From: Bacteroidota bacterium
GTDB taxonomy: Bacteria; Bacteroidota; Bacteroidia; Bacteroidales; UBA10428
Assembly: GCA_023442525.1 (NCBI GenBank)
Contig: JAEZZA010000030.1
Coordinates: 1 to 48,244 of the forward strand
Direction of reading: 5' to 3'
Length of the DNA: 48,244 nt
The position numbers and the translations under genes are program-made. Every line of letters starts with the position of its first letter. Position 1 is the first letter of the stretch. This document shows positions 24,705 through 34,539 of the stretch, piece after piece. Under the pieces are notes generated by a model. It ran no database searches, was not told the DNA's origin, and saw only the letters and a program-made list of their open reading frames with translations.

Positions 24705-25967
24705 CTAGTTAGCCGGCACGGTAAACATAAATTTGCTTCCCTGGCCGGGTGTGCTCGAGGCATTGATAGTGCCTCCGTTCATTTCGACAAGATCCTTACA
24801 TATCAATAATCCCAGGCCTGTTCCGTTTTCATTTGCTGTACCAACCGATGAAACTGTATGGCCTATCCGAAACAATGAAGATAGCTGTTCATTGGTCATC
24901 CCTACCCCTTTGTCTTCCACCACTATAGTGTACATCGGATAGCCATTGCTGTGCGCATCGGGCTTGGCGGTAATATTAACAGTACTTCCTTCGGGTGAGA
25001 ATTTAATTGCATTTGATAAAAGATTGCGTAATATGGTGGCAACCATGTTCCGGTCGGCCGTAACCTGCGTTTTATCAGAGATTATATGCTTTATGGTAAT
25101 TTTCTTCTTTTCAGCCATAGTCTTCATCAGCGAAATGGTTTCTCCGGCCAGGCTGCCCAGGCTAAATGAAGCTCTGTTTACGGGTACTTTTCCGTTCTGA
25201 ATCAATGCCCAGTCGAGCAAATGCTCCAAAAGCCGGTTCATTTCGGCTGCCGCCCTGGATATTTTAGAAATTCCCTCACGTTTTTCCTCTTCAGCCATTT
25301 CGTTGTAATAACTGTTCAAAGAAGAACTAATGGACGTAAATGCGGTAAGTGAATTCTTCAGGTCGTGTCCGATAATGGCGAATAACTTGTCTTTTACCGC
25401 ATTAATCTCTTCAAGTATATCGCGCTGCTTTTCAATTTCCTTGTTTTTTAATTCAATTTCTACCGTTCGCTCTTTAACCTTCTGTTCAAGTGATTCATTA
25501 TATTCCCGGAGCTGACTTACAAGCCGGCTCAACTCAACCTGCTGTTCTTCTATTGTCTGAGCCTGGTAATAACTTCGGATTGCCTCGGATACCGTAAGTA
25601 TCAGGTCAACTTCCTCCCATGGCTTGGCTATATACCGGTACAGTTTACCAAAGTTAAGTGCCCTGCCAATAGCCTCGGTAGTGGCATGTCCGGTAAGCAT
25701 AATTGAAAGCGACCGGGGCAGGCGTTTTTGAATAATAATCAACAGATCATCGCCTTTGCAACCGGGCATAATCTGGTCGGAAATCACCAGTGGCAGATCT
25801 GCCCCTTCGGTTTGTATCTCATCAATGATTTCCAGTGCTTCTTCACCACTTTGTGCTGTTTCAATTATGTAGTCGGGGCCAAGTCCTCTTTTCAACTGAG
25901 CTTTAAGGCTTGTAAGAACCATTCGCTCATCGTCCACACAAAGGATTACTTTTTTCCGCTGTTTCAT
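24705..25967 (-). CDS. Receiver-histidine kinase hybrid (response regulator first)
   Basis: 420 residues. Receiver domain (about 5-125) with phosphoacceptor D64 (LVISDQIMPG) and K115 in IAKPWEEV; a coiled coil (about 140-190); HisKA with H201 (FAIIGHDLKNS); HATPase_c with N, G1 and G2 boxes (RNLLSNAIKFSPEG, VEDKGVGM, NGTGLGLLICKDLVE). There is no membrane segment or DNA-binding domain. It starts 4 bp after the end of the large sensor kinase, so it is very likely the partner that receives phosphate from it. The output regulator is not in the window. Confidence 0.92.
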   Translation of the reverse strand: MKQRKKVILCVDDERMVLTSLKAQLKRGLGPDYIIETAQSGEEALEIIDEIQTEGADLPLVISDQIMPGCKGDDLLIIIQKRLPRSLSIMLTGHATTEAIGRALNFGKLYRYIAKPWEEVDLILTVSEAIRSYYQAQTIEEQQVELSRLVSQLREYNESLEQKVKERTVEIELKNKEIEKQRDILEEINAVKDKLFAIIGHDLKNSLTAFTSISSSLNSYYNEMAEEEKREGISKISRAAAEMNRLLEHLLDWALIQNGKVPVNRASFSLGSLAGETISLMKTMAEKKKITIKHIISDKTQVTADRNMVATILRNLLSNAIKFSPEGSTVNITAKPDAHSNGYPMYTIVVEDKGVGMTNEQLSSLFRIGHTVSSVGTANENGTGLGLLICKDLVEMNGGTINASSTPGQGSKFMFTVPAN

Positions 25968-25971
25968 ATTC

Positions 25972-28900
25972 TTAGTTTTTATGAATCCGCGTTAAAACCG
26001 GTAATGAAACAATAAAGGTTGTGCCTTTCCCAATTTCGGTTTCGAAAACGATTTTTCCACCGTGCTTGTCAATTATTTCTTTTGTTATGAATAATCCCAG
26101 GCCGCTTCCCTCGCCGGCAGGTTTTGTTGAAAAAAAAGCATCAAATATCCTGGGTTGAGTATTTTCAGGGATGCCGTTTCCGGTGTCCGCAACTTTTACC
26201 ACAATCCAGTCGCCCGAATTGTTGACCGACACGGACAATGTGCCCTTACCCTCCATAGCATCATAAGCATTTGTTATCAGGTTGGTCCATACCTGGTTTA
26301 ATTCGTCGGGATAACAAAGTATTTTCGGAACCGGTTCAAATTCTGTTTCGAGTTGAATTTTATACTTGAACTGGTTCTGAAATAATGTGAGAACTGTGAT
26401 GATACCTTCGGTGATATTTGATTCTGTTTTTTCATCTCTGGATGCCTTATGACTGTAATGCTTAAGTGCCTGAACCATCCGTGACGCCCTGTCGATGGCT
26501 GTTTCGATAGTCCGGCTTCCTTTGATGAGTTGGGACAGGCTATATGCAACCCGCAGCGGCTTGTTCATTCCGTTGCCGAGTAAGCCCATGAAGGCATCCA
26601 CATTATCATGTATTCCCATATCAACAAGTGTATCGGCCTTTATATCCGCATCGGGTAAATTTTTTTCCTCGAGCTTTTTTTGGAGCGAACGTTTTAAAAT
26701 TCGCTCCGCACGTGAGTTTACGGGTACCGTAAGAACACAACTCCTGTTAACGAGTTCAATAAACTGATCGAATTCTTCTTCATTTAGTTCTTTTAAAAGT
26801 GCAGGTAATTCCATAAGGATCTCCTGGCTGTTATGGGTTATATCGCTCACCGAAGCCTTTATTGCTCCGAGAGGTGAATTAATTTCGTGTGCTATTCCGG
26901 CAATGAGCTGTCCAAGATTGGCCATCTTTTCCGATTTGATCAGATGCTCCTGCATATCGTATAAGGTATCAACTGTCGCCCGAAGTTCTTCCTGCTTTAC
27001 AAGCAGATCTTCGTTAATCTCACTTATTTCTTCCTTTTGTCGTGTAATCTCTTCGGTACGCTCCCTGACAGCTTTCTCGAGCAGGAAATTTTTCCTTCTG
27101 AGGCGTCGCAGATTATAAATAATCACCAGGTAAACCAGGGCAACCAGAGCCGCCAGGTATGATGCATAGGCCCAGATTGTGCGGTACCCGGGCGGAAGTA
27201 TGGAAAACTGATAAAAAGCCTCTTCACTTTCAATTCCGTAGATATTTAATGCTTTCACCCTGAAGGTATAGTTGCCTTCAGGGAGGTTGCTGTATTCCTT
27301 GATAACTTCAGATGTCCATTGACTCCATTCTTTATCAAAACCTTCGAGCCGGTAAGAATATCTGTTCTGATCTTCACCCTCATAGCTTAAAGCAGAATAG
27401 TTGAACTTCATGAAATTAAATTTGTGCGACAATTTTGGAATTGAGGTAATGAGATTATTTCCAAGGTACAGTATCGAATCTTTATATGTGCTTACTTCCC
27501 TGATGAGGGTATTGTACTTGCCGGGTATCCTGACATCCCGGGATGGATCAAATTTGTTTATTCCTTCATCCGTTACCATCCAGACATTGCCATTCTCGTC
27601 GAATGCAGCATCATAGATCCGGATATGAGGTGTCCAGGCAAGGAAAGGCCTGTTATACCAAATATACGATCCATCCTTGTTACGAATGATCAGTCCCACG
27701 TCGTCGGATCGGTGTACCCTGTCGGATATGAACGCAGTACCGTTTTTACCTTCTTTGAAAATGTGCACGGCATGCAATCCGTCGGTAAATCTTTTTCCAA
27801 AAGTGCTGTCGTGTATGAAACTATTATTTGCGGTATCGAACTTATAAATCCCTTTATCGGTGCCAAAAATAGCCTGGCCATTTGCTGTAAAACATCTGAT
27901 CCAATGATTGGAAACCCTGGACGGCGGCTCATACAGTTGTTTAATATAGTTATAGGGTGATTTTGTATTCGCATCACTGGTGTCGTCTGGTATTAACCGG
28001 ATCAGATTACGGTTATTGCTTACGGCAAGCCAGAGGTCACCATTATTATCCTCTGCAAATGATTGTATTCCCTGGTTGATATCCGAAATAGTTCCTTCCC
28101 ATATCCATTTACCCTGATCGTATCTTATCAGAAAGAGACCATTGGCACCATACAAGTAAATACGGTCGGGGTAAAGGCGCGAAATGAAAATTTGCTGGTA
28201 CAATAGCCTGTCAGGAAACTCAATCAACTTATACAGCTTGTTATTCCGGATTTCCACGAGGGCATCTGAATTTAACGCAAGCAAAAGTGAGGTGCCGGGA
28301 TCGCCGGGCTGGTTATACTTTACCAGTCCGTAAGTCTGGTCATGTATCTTTACGGGTGATTGTCCATCCAGCATGAATATGCCCTTTATTCCCCAGAAAT
28401 AGATAGATTGGTTATAAGCAATAATTCCCCAGATTGTACCTGTCTCGTCGCTTTTAGAATACCAGGTAGATAAAGGAGAGGAAATATCCACCCGGCTGAT
28501 ACCTTTTTCAGTTCCAATCCACAGGACGTGATTTTTATCGGAAAATGCCGTTTCAACCAGTGAAGAATTCAATCCGTTGTGTGCCGACAAATAGGTTATT
28601 TCGTCGCCCGATTCCCTGAATACGGTGATTCCTTCGTCGGTGCGAGCCGCATAAACACCGTGTTCAACAGGATAAACTTCAGCGGCACGAAGAAGGTTTT
28701 TATTGGTATTGGCTGCAGGTGTCTGCAGGCGCTCAAAGATTTTTCTTCCGGGCTTATCCTTGTTCGCGGGGCAGAATACAAACATTCCCCCTCCCCATGA
28801 GCCTACGAGTTTGCAGCCTTTTGAGTAATGCGCGGATGCACCGAACGCGAGCGATTCCAGTTCGTCCGACTCATAAAACTTTACCAGTGAATCGCCTTTG

Positions 28901-29472
28901 AGTTCCAGTAAAACATGGTTATAATCGAGTGTTACGTATAAATGATCGTCAAGCAGAATCAGATTTCCAAACCATCCGTAATCATTGGTAAAAGATTTGA
29001 TTTCACCTTCGCGATACCTGAAAAGCTTTTCGACCGATCTGAAATAAACATCTCTTCCCATGAAATCGATACTCCAGACATCCGAGAAATCGCGGTCTTC
29101 CATGGCAACTTTATCCAAAAGCGACCGGTACCTCATCGCACCTTTTCTGTCGGGCTCCAGGTAGCCAAAATCGCCGAACGAACCTATGTATATTCTGCCT
29201 GATGCGTCTGCCTTTAACGATCGTATGGGGCCATTCGTGGCCGATATCGTTCTCCAGCGGCTGCCGTCGTACTCCAGAATAGTACCAAGATTGTTTCCGG
29301 CATATATTATACCTCTTTGATCCTGGGTAATCGACTGTATCCAGTCGCTTGCCTTCAAATCCTTCGACGTGAAATTCTTAATGAAAAAATCGCCCTGTAC
29401 CTGCGGATATGCACAGTGAACGATTGTGAATGACAGAATCAAATAAATGATCAGGGTTTGGAATATTTTCAT
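25972..29472 (-). CDS. Membrane sensor histidine kinase with beta-propeller and Y_Y_Y domains
   Basis: 1166 residues. Signal peptide (1-24), two seven-blade-type propellers made of Reg_prop repeats (about 40-680; LWIGTEKGISRVD and VWMVTDEGINKFD are clear blades), a Y_Y_Y domain (about 690-755; YSYRLEGFDKEWS, YTFRVKALNIYG), one membrane helix (about 765-790), a coiled coil, then a kinase core with H near 862 (GIAHEINSPLGAIK) and HATPase_c (TNLITNAYDAMEGKG, EGSGLGLFITKEI). About 130 residues separate the H box from the SRMVQALKHYSHKA helix, longer than usual. It has the front half of a hybrid two-component PUL sensor but no fused receiver or AraC domain; those functions are separate. Confidence 0.92.
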   Translation of the reverse strand: MKIFQTLIIYLILSFTIVHCAYPQVQGDFFIKNFTSKDLKASDWIQSITQDQRGIIYAGNNLGTILEYDGSRWRTISATNGPIRSLKADASGRIYIGSFGDFGYLEPDRKGAMRYRSLLDKVAMEDRDFSDVWSIDFMGRDVYFRSVEKLFRYREGEIKSFTNDYGWFGNLILLDDHLYVTLDYNHVLLELKGDSLVKFYESDELESLAFGASAHYSKGCKLVGSWGGGMFVFCPANKDKPGRKIFERLQTPAANTNKNLLRAAEVYPVEHGVYAARTDEGITVFRESGDEITYLSAHNGLNSSLVETAFSDKNHVLWIGTEKGISRVDISSPLSTWYSKSDETGTIWGIIAYNQSIYFWGIKGIFMLDGQSPVKIHDQTYGLVKYNQPGDPGTSLLLALNSDALVEIRNNKLYKLIEFPDRLLYQQIFISRLYPDRIYLYGANGLFLIRYDQGKWIWEGTISDINQGIQSFAEDNNGDLWLAVSNNRNLIRLIPDDTSDANTKSPYNYIKQLYEPPSRVSNHWIRCFTANGQAIFGTDKGIYKFDTANNSFIHDSTFGKRFTDGLHAVHIFKEGKNGTAFISDRVHRSDDVGLIIRNKDGSYIWYNRPFLAWTPHIRIYDAAFDENGNVWMVTDEGINKFDPSRDVRIPGKYNTLIREVSTYKDSILYLGNNLITSIPKLSHKFNFMKFNYSALSYEGEDQNRYSYRLEGFDKEWSQWTSEVIKEYSNLPEGNYTFRVKALNIYGIESEEAFYQFSILPPGYRTIWAYASYLAALVALVYLVIIYNLRRLRRKNFLLEKAVRERTEEITRQKEEISEINEDLLVKQEELRATVDTLYDMQEHLIKSEKMANLGQLIAGIAHEINSPLGAIKASVSDITHNSQEILMELPALLKELNEEEFDQFIELVNRSCVLTVPVNSRAERILKRSLQKKLEEKNLPDADIKADTLVDMGIHDNVDAFMGLLGNGMNKPLRVAYSLSQLIKGSRTIETAIDRASRMVQALKHYSHKASRDEKTESNITEGIITVLTLFQNQFKYKIQLETEFEPVPKILCYPDELNQVWTNLITNAYDAMEGKGTLSVSVNNSGDWIVVKVADTGNGIPENTQPRIFDAFFSTKPAGEGSGLGLFITKEIIDKHGGKIVFETEIGKGTTFIVSLPVLTRIHKN

Positions 29473-29623
29473 TTCAAGGATTTTGATATCCCTTTAACCA
29501 CGGATGAAGTGAAATATCCTCGCGAAATCAACATTTGTCATTTTGTTTTGTTCAACCCTGCACTTCCCCATATCAGCCATTGGCTTCAGTAATTTTCAAT
29601 AATTAATTTTAATTCTTAAATCT

Positions 29624-30709
29624 ATGTTGGAAACTAAAGTTGAGTCGGAAAAAACAGCCCTTGATATTAAAAAGGTTGAGGAATTTGCCGGTCAGGTAAT
29701 TAGTGATATGGCAGCATGTGCTTCGGGATTACTACACCTGATCGGACATGAATTAGGCTTGTATAAAGCCATGAAAGACCAGGGCTTTGTAACTTCGAAA
29801 GAACTTGCAGAAAAAACAGGCACATATGAGCGATATGTAAGAGAATGGCTTAACAATCAGGCGGCCGGAGGATATGTCCTTTATGATCCTTCAACGAAAA
29901 AGTATTCGTTACCGGCAGAACATGCCTTTGTTCTGGCTGACGAAGATTCTCCGGCATTTATGAGTGCCGGGTATTATATTGTAAGCAGTTTGTGGAACGA
30001 CAAAGAAAAGTTAGCCCGGGTATTCCGCACGGGTGAAGGATTTGGATGGCATGAGCATAACCACGATCTCTTTTTTGGCACGGAATCGTTTTTCCGTCCC
30101 GGCTATAAGGCCAACCTAATTGAAAGCTGGCTTCCCTCGTTGGACGGCATAAGCGAGCGACTTAGACTGGGGGGCAGAGTTGCCGATGTAGGATGTGGTC
30201 ATGGATCTTCAACCATAATTATGGCGGAAGCTTATCCGAATGCTGAATTCATCGGCTACGACTATCATCAGGGTTCTGTGGATGTAGCCACAGAAAGAGC
30301 AAAGGAAAAAGGACTGAACAATGTGAGATTTATCAGAGCCAGTGCTGAGAATTTTGATGACGGCAAATATGACCTGATTTGCTTTATGGATTCATTCCAT
30401 GATATGGGAAATCCGTTGAAAGCTGCTGCCAACTCACGTGAGCGACTTACCAAAACCGGTAAGCTGATGCTTGTTGAACCTCTTGCCGGAGATAATCCTG
30501 AAGACAATTTTAATCCGATTGGCCGGATGTTCTACGCAGCCTCAACACTTATTTGTGTACCTAACTCTCATTCACAGGAAGGTGATTTCACTATTGGTGC
30601 TCAGGCTGGTCCCTCGAGAACACAGGATATCCTTCGGTGTGCCGGATTTACAAATGTAAGAGTAGTTCAGAAAACCATGGTTAATCTTATATACGAAGCC
30701 TCAATGTAA
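29624..30709 (+). CDS. Class I SAM-dependent methyltransferase with N-terminal winged helix
   Basis: 361 residues. A winged-helix dimerisation region (about 25-105; LYKAMKDQGFVTSKELAEKTG, YVREWLNNQAAGGYV) precedes a Rossmann methyltransferase domain with motif I VADVGCGHGSS (about 185-195) and an acidic residue at the end of strand 2 (IGYDYHQG). The layout matches Rv2258c-like methyltransferases. The substrate is not predictable. The gene is divergent from the sensor kinase and followed by a palindrome. Confidence 0.8.
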   Translation: MLETKVESEKTALDIKKVEEFAGQVISDMAACASGLLHLIGHELGLYKAMKDQGFVTSKELAEKTGTYERYVREWLNNQAAGGYVLYDPSTKKYSLPAEHAFVLADEDSPAFMSAGYYIVSSLWNDKEKLARVFRTGEGFGWHEHNHDLFFGTESFFRPGYKANLIESWLPSLDGISERLRLGGRVADVGCGHGSSTIIMAEAYPNAEFIGYDYHQGSVDVATERAKEKGLNNVRFIRASAENFDDGKYDLICFMDSFHDMGNPLKAAANSRERLTKTGKLMLVEPLAGDNPEDNFNPIGRMFYAASTLICVPNSHSQEGDFTIGAQAGPSRTQDILRCAGFTNVRVVQKTMVNLIYEASM

Positions 30710-30722
30710 CCACCTCCCGGTG

Positions 30723-30756
30723 TCCGGCAGCTTGTGGATCACCGCAGGCTGCCGGA
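30723..30756 (+). terminator. Hairpin after the methyltransferase gene
   Basis: Perfect 9-bp arms TCCGGCAGC/GCTGCCGGA around a 16-base interior. It begins 14 bp after the stop but has only a loose T-rich tail. The interior and adjoining G contain GATCACCGCAGG, the same 12-mer as in the repeats beside tRNA-Cys, so it may be a repeat element, not a dedicated terminator. Confidence 0.5.
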
Positions 30757-30973
30757 TACTGTTGTTATTTTGACAAAAACAGCATCTTCTTCAATACACT
30801 GAATACCAAATAAATTATCACTGTACGGTTTCGTACATCCTTTATCTAAAAAATATACAATTCCACGTAGGGTATCAGCACTCATTAAGGTCATGTATGT
30901 AGATGGCTTACTGCATATTATGCGTTTTGGCATATAATATGTGATTGGGGTTGACATACAAACTATTCACCCA

Positions 30974-31636
30974 ATGAATGCACTGATATCAAAAATTGAA
31001 TTTTGTCCACCTGCAGCCACAGCCGGATTCTATGAACTGCTCATGCAGTTTGGACTGAACCTGGTTGTGATTTTTATTCTGTCGTGGGCATTATATTACC
31101 GGTTTAACCGGAAATCGGACTACATGTTTGCTCAGGTCATATCGGGAGTTATCGTATTTATGATCTGCGCCATGCTTCGTTGGGTACAACTTGAACTGGG
31201 CCTTGTGCTCGGACTCTTTGCAATCTTTGCCATAATACGGTTCAGAACGGTAAACGTACCGGTTAAGGATATGGCATACCTCTTTATGATTGTGGGTGTG
31301 TCGGCTGTTAATGCTCTTCTTAAAATGACCGAATGTATACTGTGGATAGCCTTTGCCAATTTACTGGTAATAGCTCTTACATATCTTCTTGAAAAGGTAT
31401 TTTTTGGAGAACGACTTTCCAGCAGAATCATCTTGTTCAACGACACTTCGCTTTTACGACCCAGCCAGCACAACGCTCTTATAAATAAATTAATAGAACT
31501 GACCGAATTGAATATTGTAAAATTCGAAATAGGAAAAGTGGATTACAATAAGAATCAGGCTCATCTGCGAATATTCTATAAGGGAGGATTTGGGCAAGGA
31601 TATGAAGAAAATGCGGTAAACAACGATGATGAGTAA
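30974..31636 (+). CDS. DUF4956 membrane protein
   Basis: 220 residues from ATG 30974; the more upstream start at 30941 is a GTG and adds 11 residues. Four hydrophobic helices (NLVVIFILSWALYY, VISGVIVFMICAMLRW, MAYLFMIVGVSAVNALL, ILWIAFANLLVIALTYLL) and the family signature LGLFAIFAIIRFRT give a DUF4956 match. These proteins are commonly encoded with CotH-like proteins and polyphosphate-type VTC polymerases. Here a CotH-like gene follows after 21 bp; no VTC gene is present. Exact role unknown. Confidence 0.85.
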   Translation: MNALISKIEFCPPAATAGFYELLMQFGLNLVVIFILSWALYYRFNRKSDYMFAQVISGVIVFMICAMLRWVQLELGLVLGLFAIFAIIRFRTVNVPVKDMAYLFMIVGVSAVNALLKMTECILWIAFANLLVIALTYLLEKVFFGERLSSRIILFNDTSLLRPSQHNALINKLIELTELNIVKFEIGKVDYNKNQAHLRIFYKGGFGQGYEENAVNNDDE

Positions 31637-31657
31637 TTAAACCTAAAACTGCATACT

Positions 31658-32740
31658 ATGAAATCAGGATTCAAATACACCATATTGCTGTCGCTTATAT
31701 TGGCAGCCACTCTGATTCCAGTTGCACTTAAGGCAAATGAGGGGAATTCAGAAGACAGTCTTGCAATTACTGAGAGTAAGCCATTATTTGACTTCTTCAA
31801 TTCAGATGAATTACTAGAGATTTCACTCCAATTCAACATAAGAGAATTTATCCGTACACGAAACGAGCCGGTAAAGAAATTCAACGCCAGGCTTACTGTA
31901 AACGAAGGAAATAAAATGCTGTCGCAGGATATTAAACTTAATGTACGGGGTAAAATGCGAAGGAAATATTGTTCGTTTCCTCCTATAATGTTAAAGGTGA
32001 AAAATTCGAAAACCACCGATCAGGTTTTCCCGAAAGGCAATTATAAACTGGTTACTCATTGCAGCGTGGCCGGGAATTTTGAAAATTATATTCTGAAGGA
32101 ATACCTGGCATACCGGTTATACAATATTCTGACTCCTTATAGTTTTAAAACCAGATTAGTGATGGTAAACTATATTGATTCGTTAAATCCAAAACGCGTA
32201 ATTAAGGAGTATGGAATATTGATAGAAGATTTAGATGATCTGGCCGAACGAAATAATACCATAATTGTCGAAAATTTAAGGGTTAGTCAGAACCACATGG
32301 ATGAATTTCAAATGGCCCGGGTTGCATTATTTAATTACATGATCGGTAATACCGACTGGTCGGTAGCAGAACAGCATAACATTAAAGTATTAAAGACAAA
32401 TCAGCCAATGATAAATAAAGGTATTCCCGTGTCTTATGATTTCGACTATTCAGGATTTGTTAATACTTCGTATGCAATTCCAAACGAAAAAATACCCATT
32501 AACAGTGTTACCGAAAGATATTTCTTAGGAGGATGTTATTCCGATGATTTATTCAAACAAGTCTTTTCTGAATTCGAATCGATACAGCCTGAGATTGTCC
32601 AAACCATTGAGAATTTCCACTATCTGCGTAAGACGCAGAAAAAACAGGTTTTGGCGTACATAAACAATTTCTATAAAAAATACAGGAAAGAGGAGCTGCT
32701 TATAGCTGACCTGAATAAAACCTGCCATCGTCTGAATTAA
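31658..32740 (+). CDS. CotH-like atypical kinase, exported
   Basis: 360 residues with a signal peptide (about 1-26). The fold signature is IGNTDW (about 229-234) followed by HNIK and a second acidic motif YDFDYSG (about 260), the pair used for ATP/metal binding in CotH kinases. LNVRGKMRRKYCSFPP and the YLAYRLYNIL helix are also typical. It is the second gene of the DUF4956 pair and is closed by a strong terminator. Substrate unknown; likely periplasmic. Confidence 0.65.
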   Translation: MKSGFKYTILLSLILAATLIPVALKANEGNSEDSLAITESKPLFDFFNSDELLEISLQFNIREFIRTRNEPVKKFNARLTVNEGNKMLSQDIKLNVRGKMRRKYCSFPPIMLKVKNSKTTDQVFPKGNYKLVTHCSVAGNFENYILKEYLAYRLYNILTPYSFKTRLVMVNYIDSLNPKRVIKEYGILIEDLDDLAERNNTIIVENLRVSQNHMDEFQMARVALFNYMIGNTDWSVAEQHNIKVLKTNQPMINKGIPVSYDFDYSGFVNTSYAIPNEKIPINSVTERYFLGGCYSDDLFKQVFSEFESIQPEIVQTIENFHYLRKTQKKQVLAYINNFYKKYRKEELLIADLNKTCHRLN

Positions 32741-32781
32741 GATATCACCCGTTTGCATATCGCCTGATAGTTTGTATATTT

Positions 32782-32810
32782 AAGAGCCATTTTCAGAAAA
32801 TGGCTCTTTT
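32782..32810 (+). terminator. Rho-independent terminator after the CotH-like gene
   Basis: Perfect 13-bp stem AAGAGCCATTTTC/GAAAATGGCTCTT with a one-base apex, running into TTTT. It covers the first codons of the longer frame of the next gene, which rules out the start at 32800. Confidence 0.9.
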
Positions 32811-32850
32811 GCTTTTCATAAGTACCATTGCTAATCAAATATTCGAAACT

Positions 32851-34488
32851 ATGGCAGAAAAAATATCCGTAAGTCCTTCAGGTGAACAGTTTGCTTTACC
32901 TAAAACCGAAGATTACAATTCCGAATTTCTGAAACTCAAAAACCGGGTTGATGAGGAAAGAGCAAAGAACCGGGAGATTGTAGTAGTAATGGGACTTGGT
33001 TTCGTAGGAGCTGTAATGGCTGCAATTATAGCTGATTCTACGGATAAGCAGGGAAAGTCTGAAAAATTCGTTATAGGTATGCAACGGCCCAGTGTAAGGA
33101 GTTACTGGAAAATACCTATGCTCAACCGGGGTGTGTCGCCTGTAAAAGCTGAAGATCCGGAAGTAGATCCCATGATTGCACGTTGTGTGAATGAGAAGAA
33201 AACCCTTGTAGCAACTTATACATATGATGCGTTAAAGCTTGCTGATGTAGTTGTAGTTGATGTTCAGTGCGATTATGTAAAGGAAGCGCTCGGAAATGTG
33301 AGATCGGGACAGACCGATATGGCAGCCCTTGAGTCGTCGATAGCAGTTATTGCCGAACACATACCGGCAAGTGCTCTTGTGTTGATTGAAACTACCGTGG
33401 CGCCTGGAACAACTGAACAGGTTGCCTATCCGATAATGAAAAAAGCTTTTAAAAAACGCGGTATCACATCGGATCCGCTTCTGGCACATAGCTATGAAAG
33501 AGTGATGCCCGGCAGAGATTATGTTGCGAGTATCCGTGATTTCTGGAGAGTATGCAGCGGCATCAATGAGGAATCGCGCGGGAGAGTTGTTAAATTTCTA
33601 AGCGAAGTGCTGAATGTTGAAAAGTTCCCTCTTACCGTAATGGACAGGCCGATTGAGTCGGAAACTGCAAAAATTATCGAAAACAGTTACAGGGCAACCA
33701 TTCTGGCATTTCTGGATGAATGGAGCCTTTATGCTGAAAGGAATGGTGTTGATCTGATTAAGGTAATCAAAGCCATTAAAGTACGACCTACTCACAGTAA
33801 TATCATATTCCCGGGACCAGGTGTCGGCGGATACTGCCTGCCGAAGGACGGAGGACTCGGAGTTTGGGCCTATAAAAATATTCTGGGTTTTGAAGATGAC
33901 ATTTTCAAGATCACACCAATGGCCATTGATATCAATGACACCCGGGGAATGCACGTTGGCCAGCTTACACGCGACGCATTGCGAAATATGGGACAGCCTG
34001 TCGCAGCAGCAGAGGTTCTGGTTTTGGGTGCGGCTTACCGCGAAGATGTAGGAGATACACGTTACAGCGGTACAGAGATTGTGATCAGGCGATTAACCGA
34101 AATGGGGGCAGAAATCAGGGTTCATGATCCCTATGTTGATCATTGGTGGGAATTTGAACAGCAGGACTCGTATCCGGCAACCGGACAAAGTAAGTCGAGA
34201 TTTTTCCGTAACCAGGAAAAGCTGAAAGATCTGAGTATAGAAAAAGACCTTGACAAGGCTCTCAAAAATTCCGATGCCGTAATCTTCGGAGTCAGACATT
34301 CAGCCTATCTGAATCTCAATCCTGAAGATGTTGTGCAGAAAATTGGAAAACCTGCAGCCATAATCGATTGTTTCGGGATTCTGTCGGATGACGATATCCG
34401 CAAATACATACAACTCGGCTGTGAAGTGAAAGGTCTTGGCAGAGGTCACATTCAACGCATCAAAAACGAGATCAGAAAGAACGCATAG
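32851..34488 (+). CDS. Nucleotide sugar dehydrogenase (UDP-glucose/GDP-mannose dehydrogenase family)
   Basis: Oxidises a nucleotide sugar to the uronic acid using NAD+. 545 residues from ATG 32851, chosen because the frame start at 32800 lies inside a terminator. NAD-binding GLGFVG at 48-53, ETTVAPGTTEQ, the catalytic cysteine C329 in GVGGYCLPKDGG, and the C-terminal UDP-binding domain (VLVLGAAYREDVGDTRYS). It is roughly 100 residues longer than classic UDP-glucose dehydrogenases, with an N-terminal extension before the Rossmann domain and an insert in the C-terminal domain. Probably serves surface polysaccharide synthesis, though no such cluster is in the window. Confidence 0.88.
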   Translation: MAEKISVSPSGEQFALPKTEDYNSEFLKLKNRVDEERAKNREIVVVMGLGFVGAVMAAIIADSTDKQGKSEKFVIGMQRPSVRSYWKIPMLNRGVSPVKAEDPEVDPMIARCVNEKKTLVATYTYDALKLADVVVVDVQCDYVKEALGNVRSGQTDMAALESSIAVIAEHIPASALVLIETTVAPGTTEQVAYPIMKKAFKKRGITSDPLLAHSYERVMPGRDYVASIRDFWRVCSGINEESRGRVVKFLSEVLNVEKFPLTVMDRPIESETAKIIENSYRATILAFLDEWSLYAERNGVDLIKVIKAIKVRPTHSNIIFPGPGVGGYCLPKDGGLGVWAYKNILGFEDDIFKITPMAIDINDTRGMHVGQLTRDALRNMGQPVAAAEVLVLGAAYREDVGDTRYSGTEIVIRRLTEMGAEIRVHDPYVDHWWEFEQQDSYPATGQSKSRFFRNQEKLKDLSIEKDLDKALKNSDAVIFGVRHSAYLNLNPEDVVQKIGKPAAIIDCFGILSDDDIRKYIQLGCEVKGLGRGHIQRIKNEIRKNA

Positions 34489-34539
34489 CTATTGAAATGG
34501 ACCCCGCAGCTGTAGTAAACCGGTAAGGTGCAACCCGGA

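Noticed and set aside
24684..24705. Hairpin between convergent oxidoreductase and receiver-kinase genes
   Set aside because: The GGCC-rich stem needs a bulge and has no T run, so it is too weak to call a terminator.
32800..32850. N-terminal extension of the nucleotide sugar dehydrogenase
   Set aside because: The first codons form the right arm of a strong terminator hairpin.
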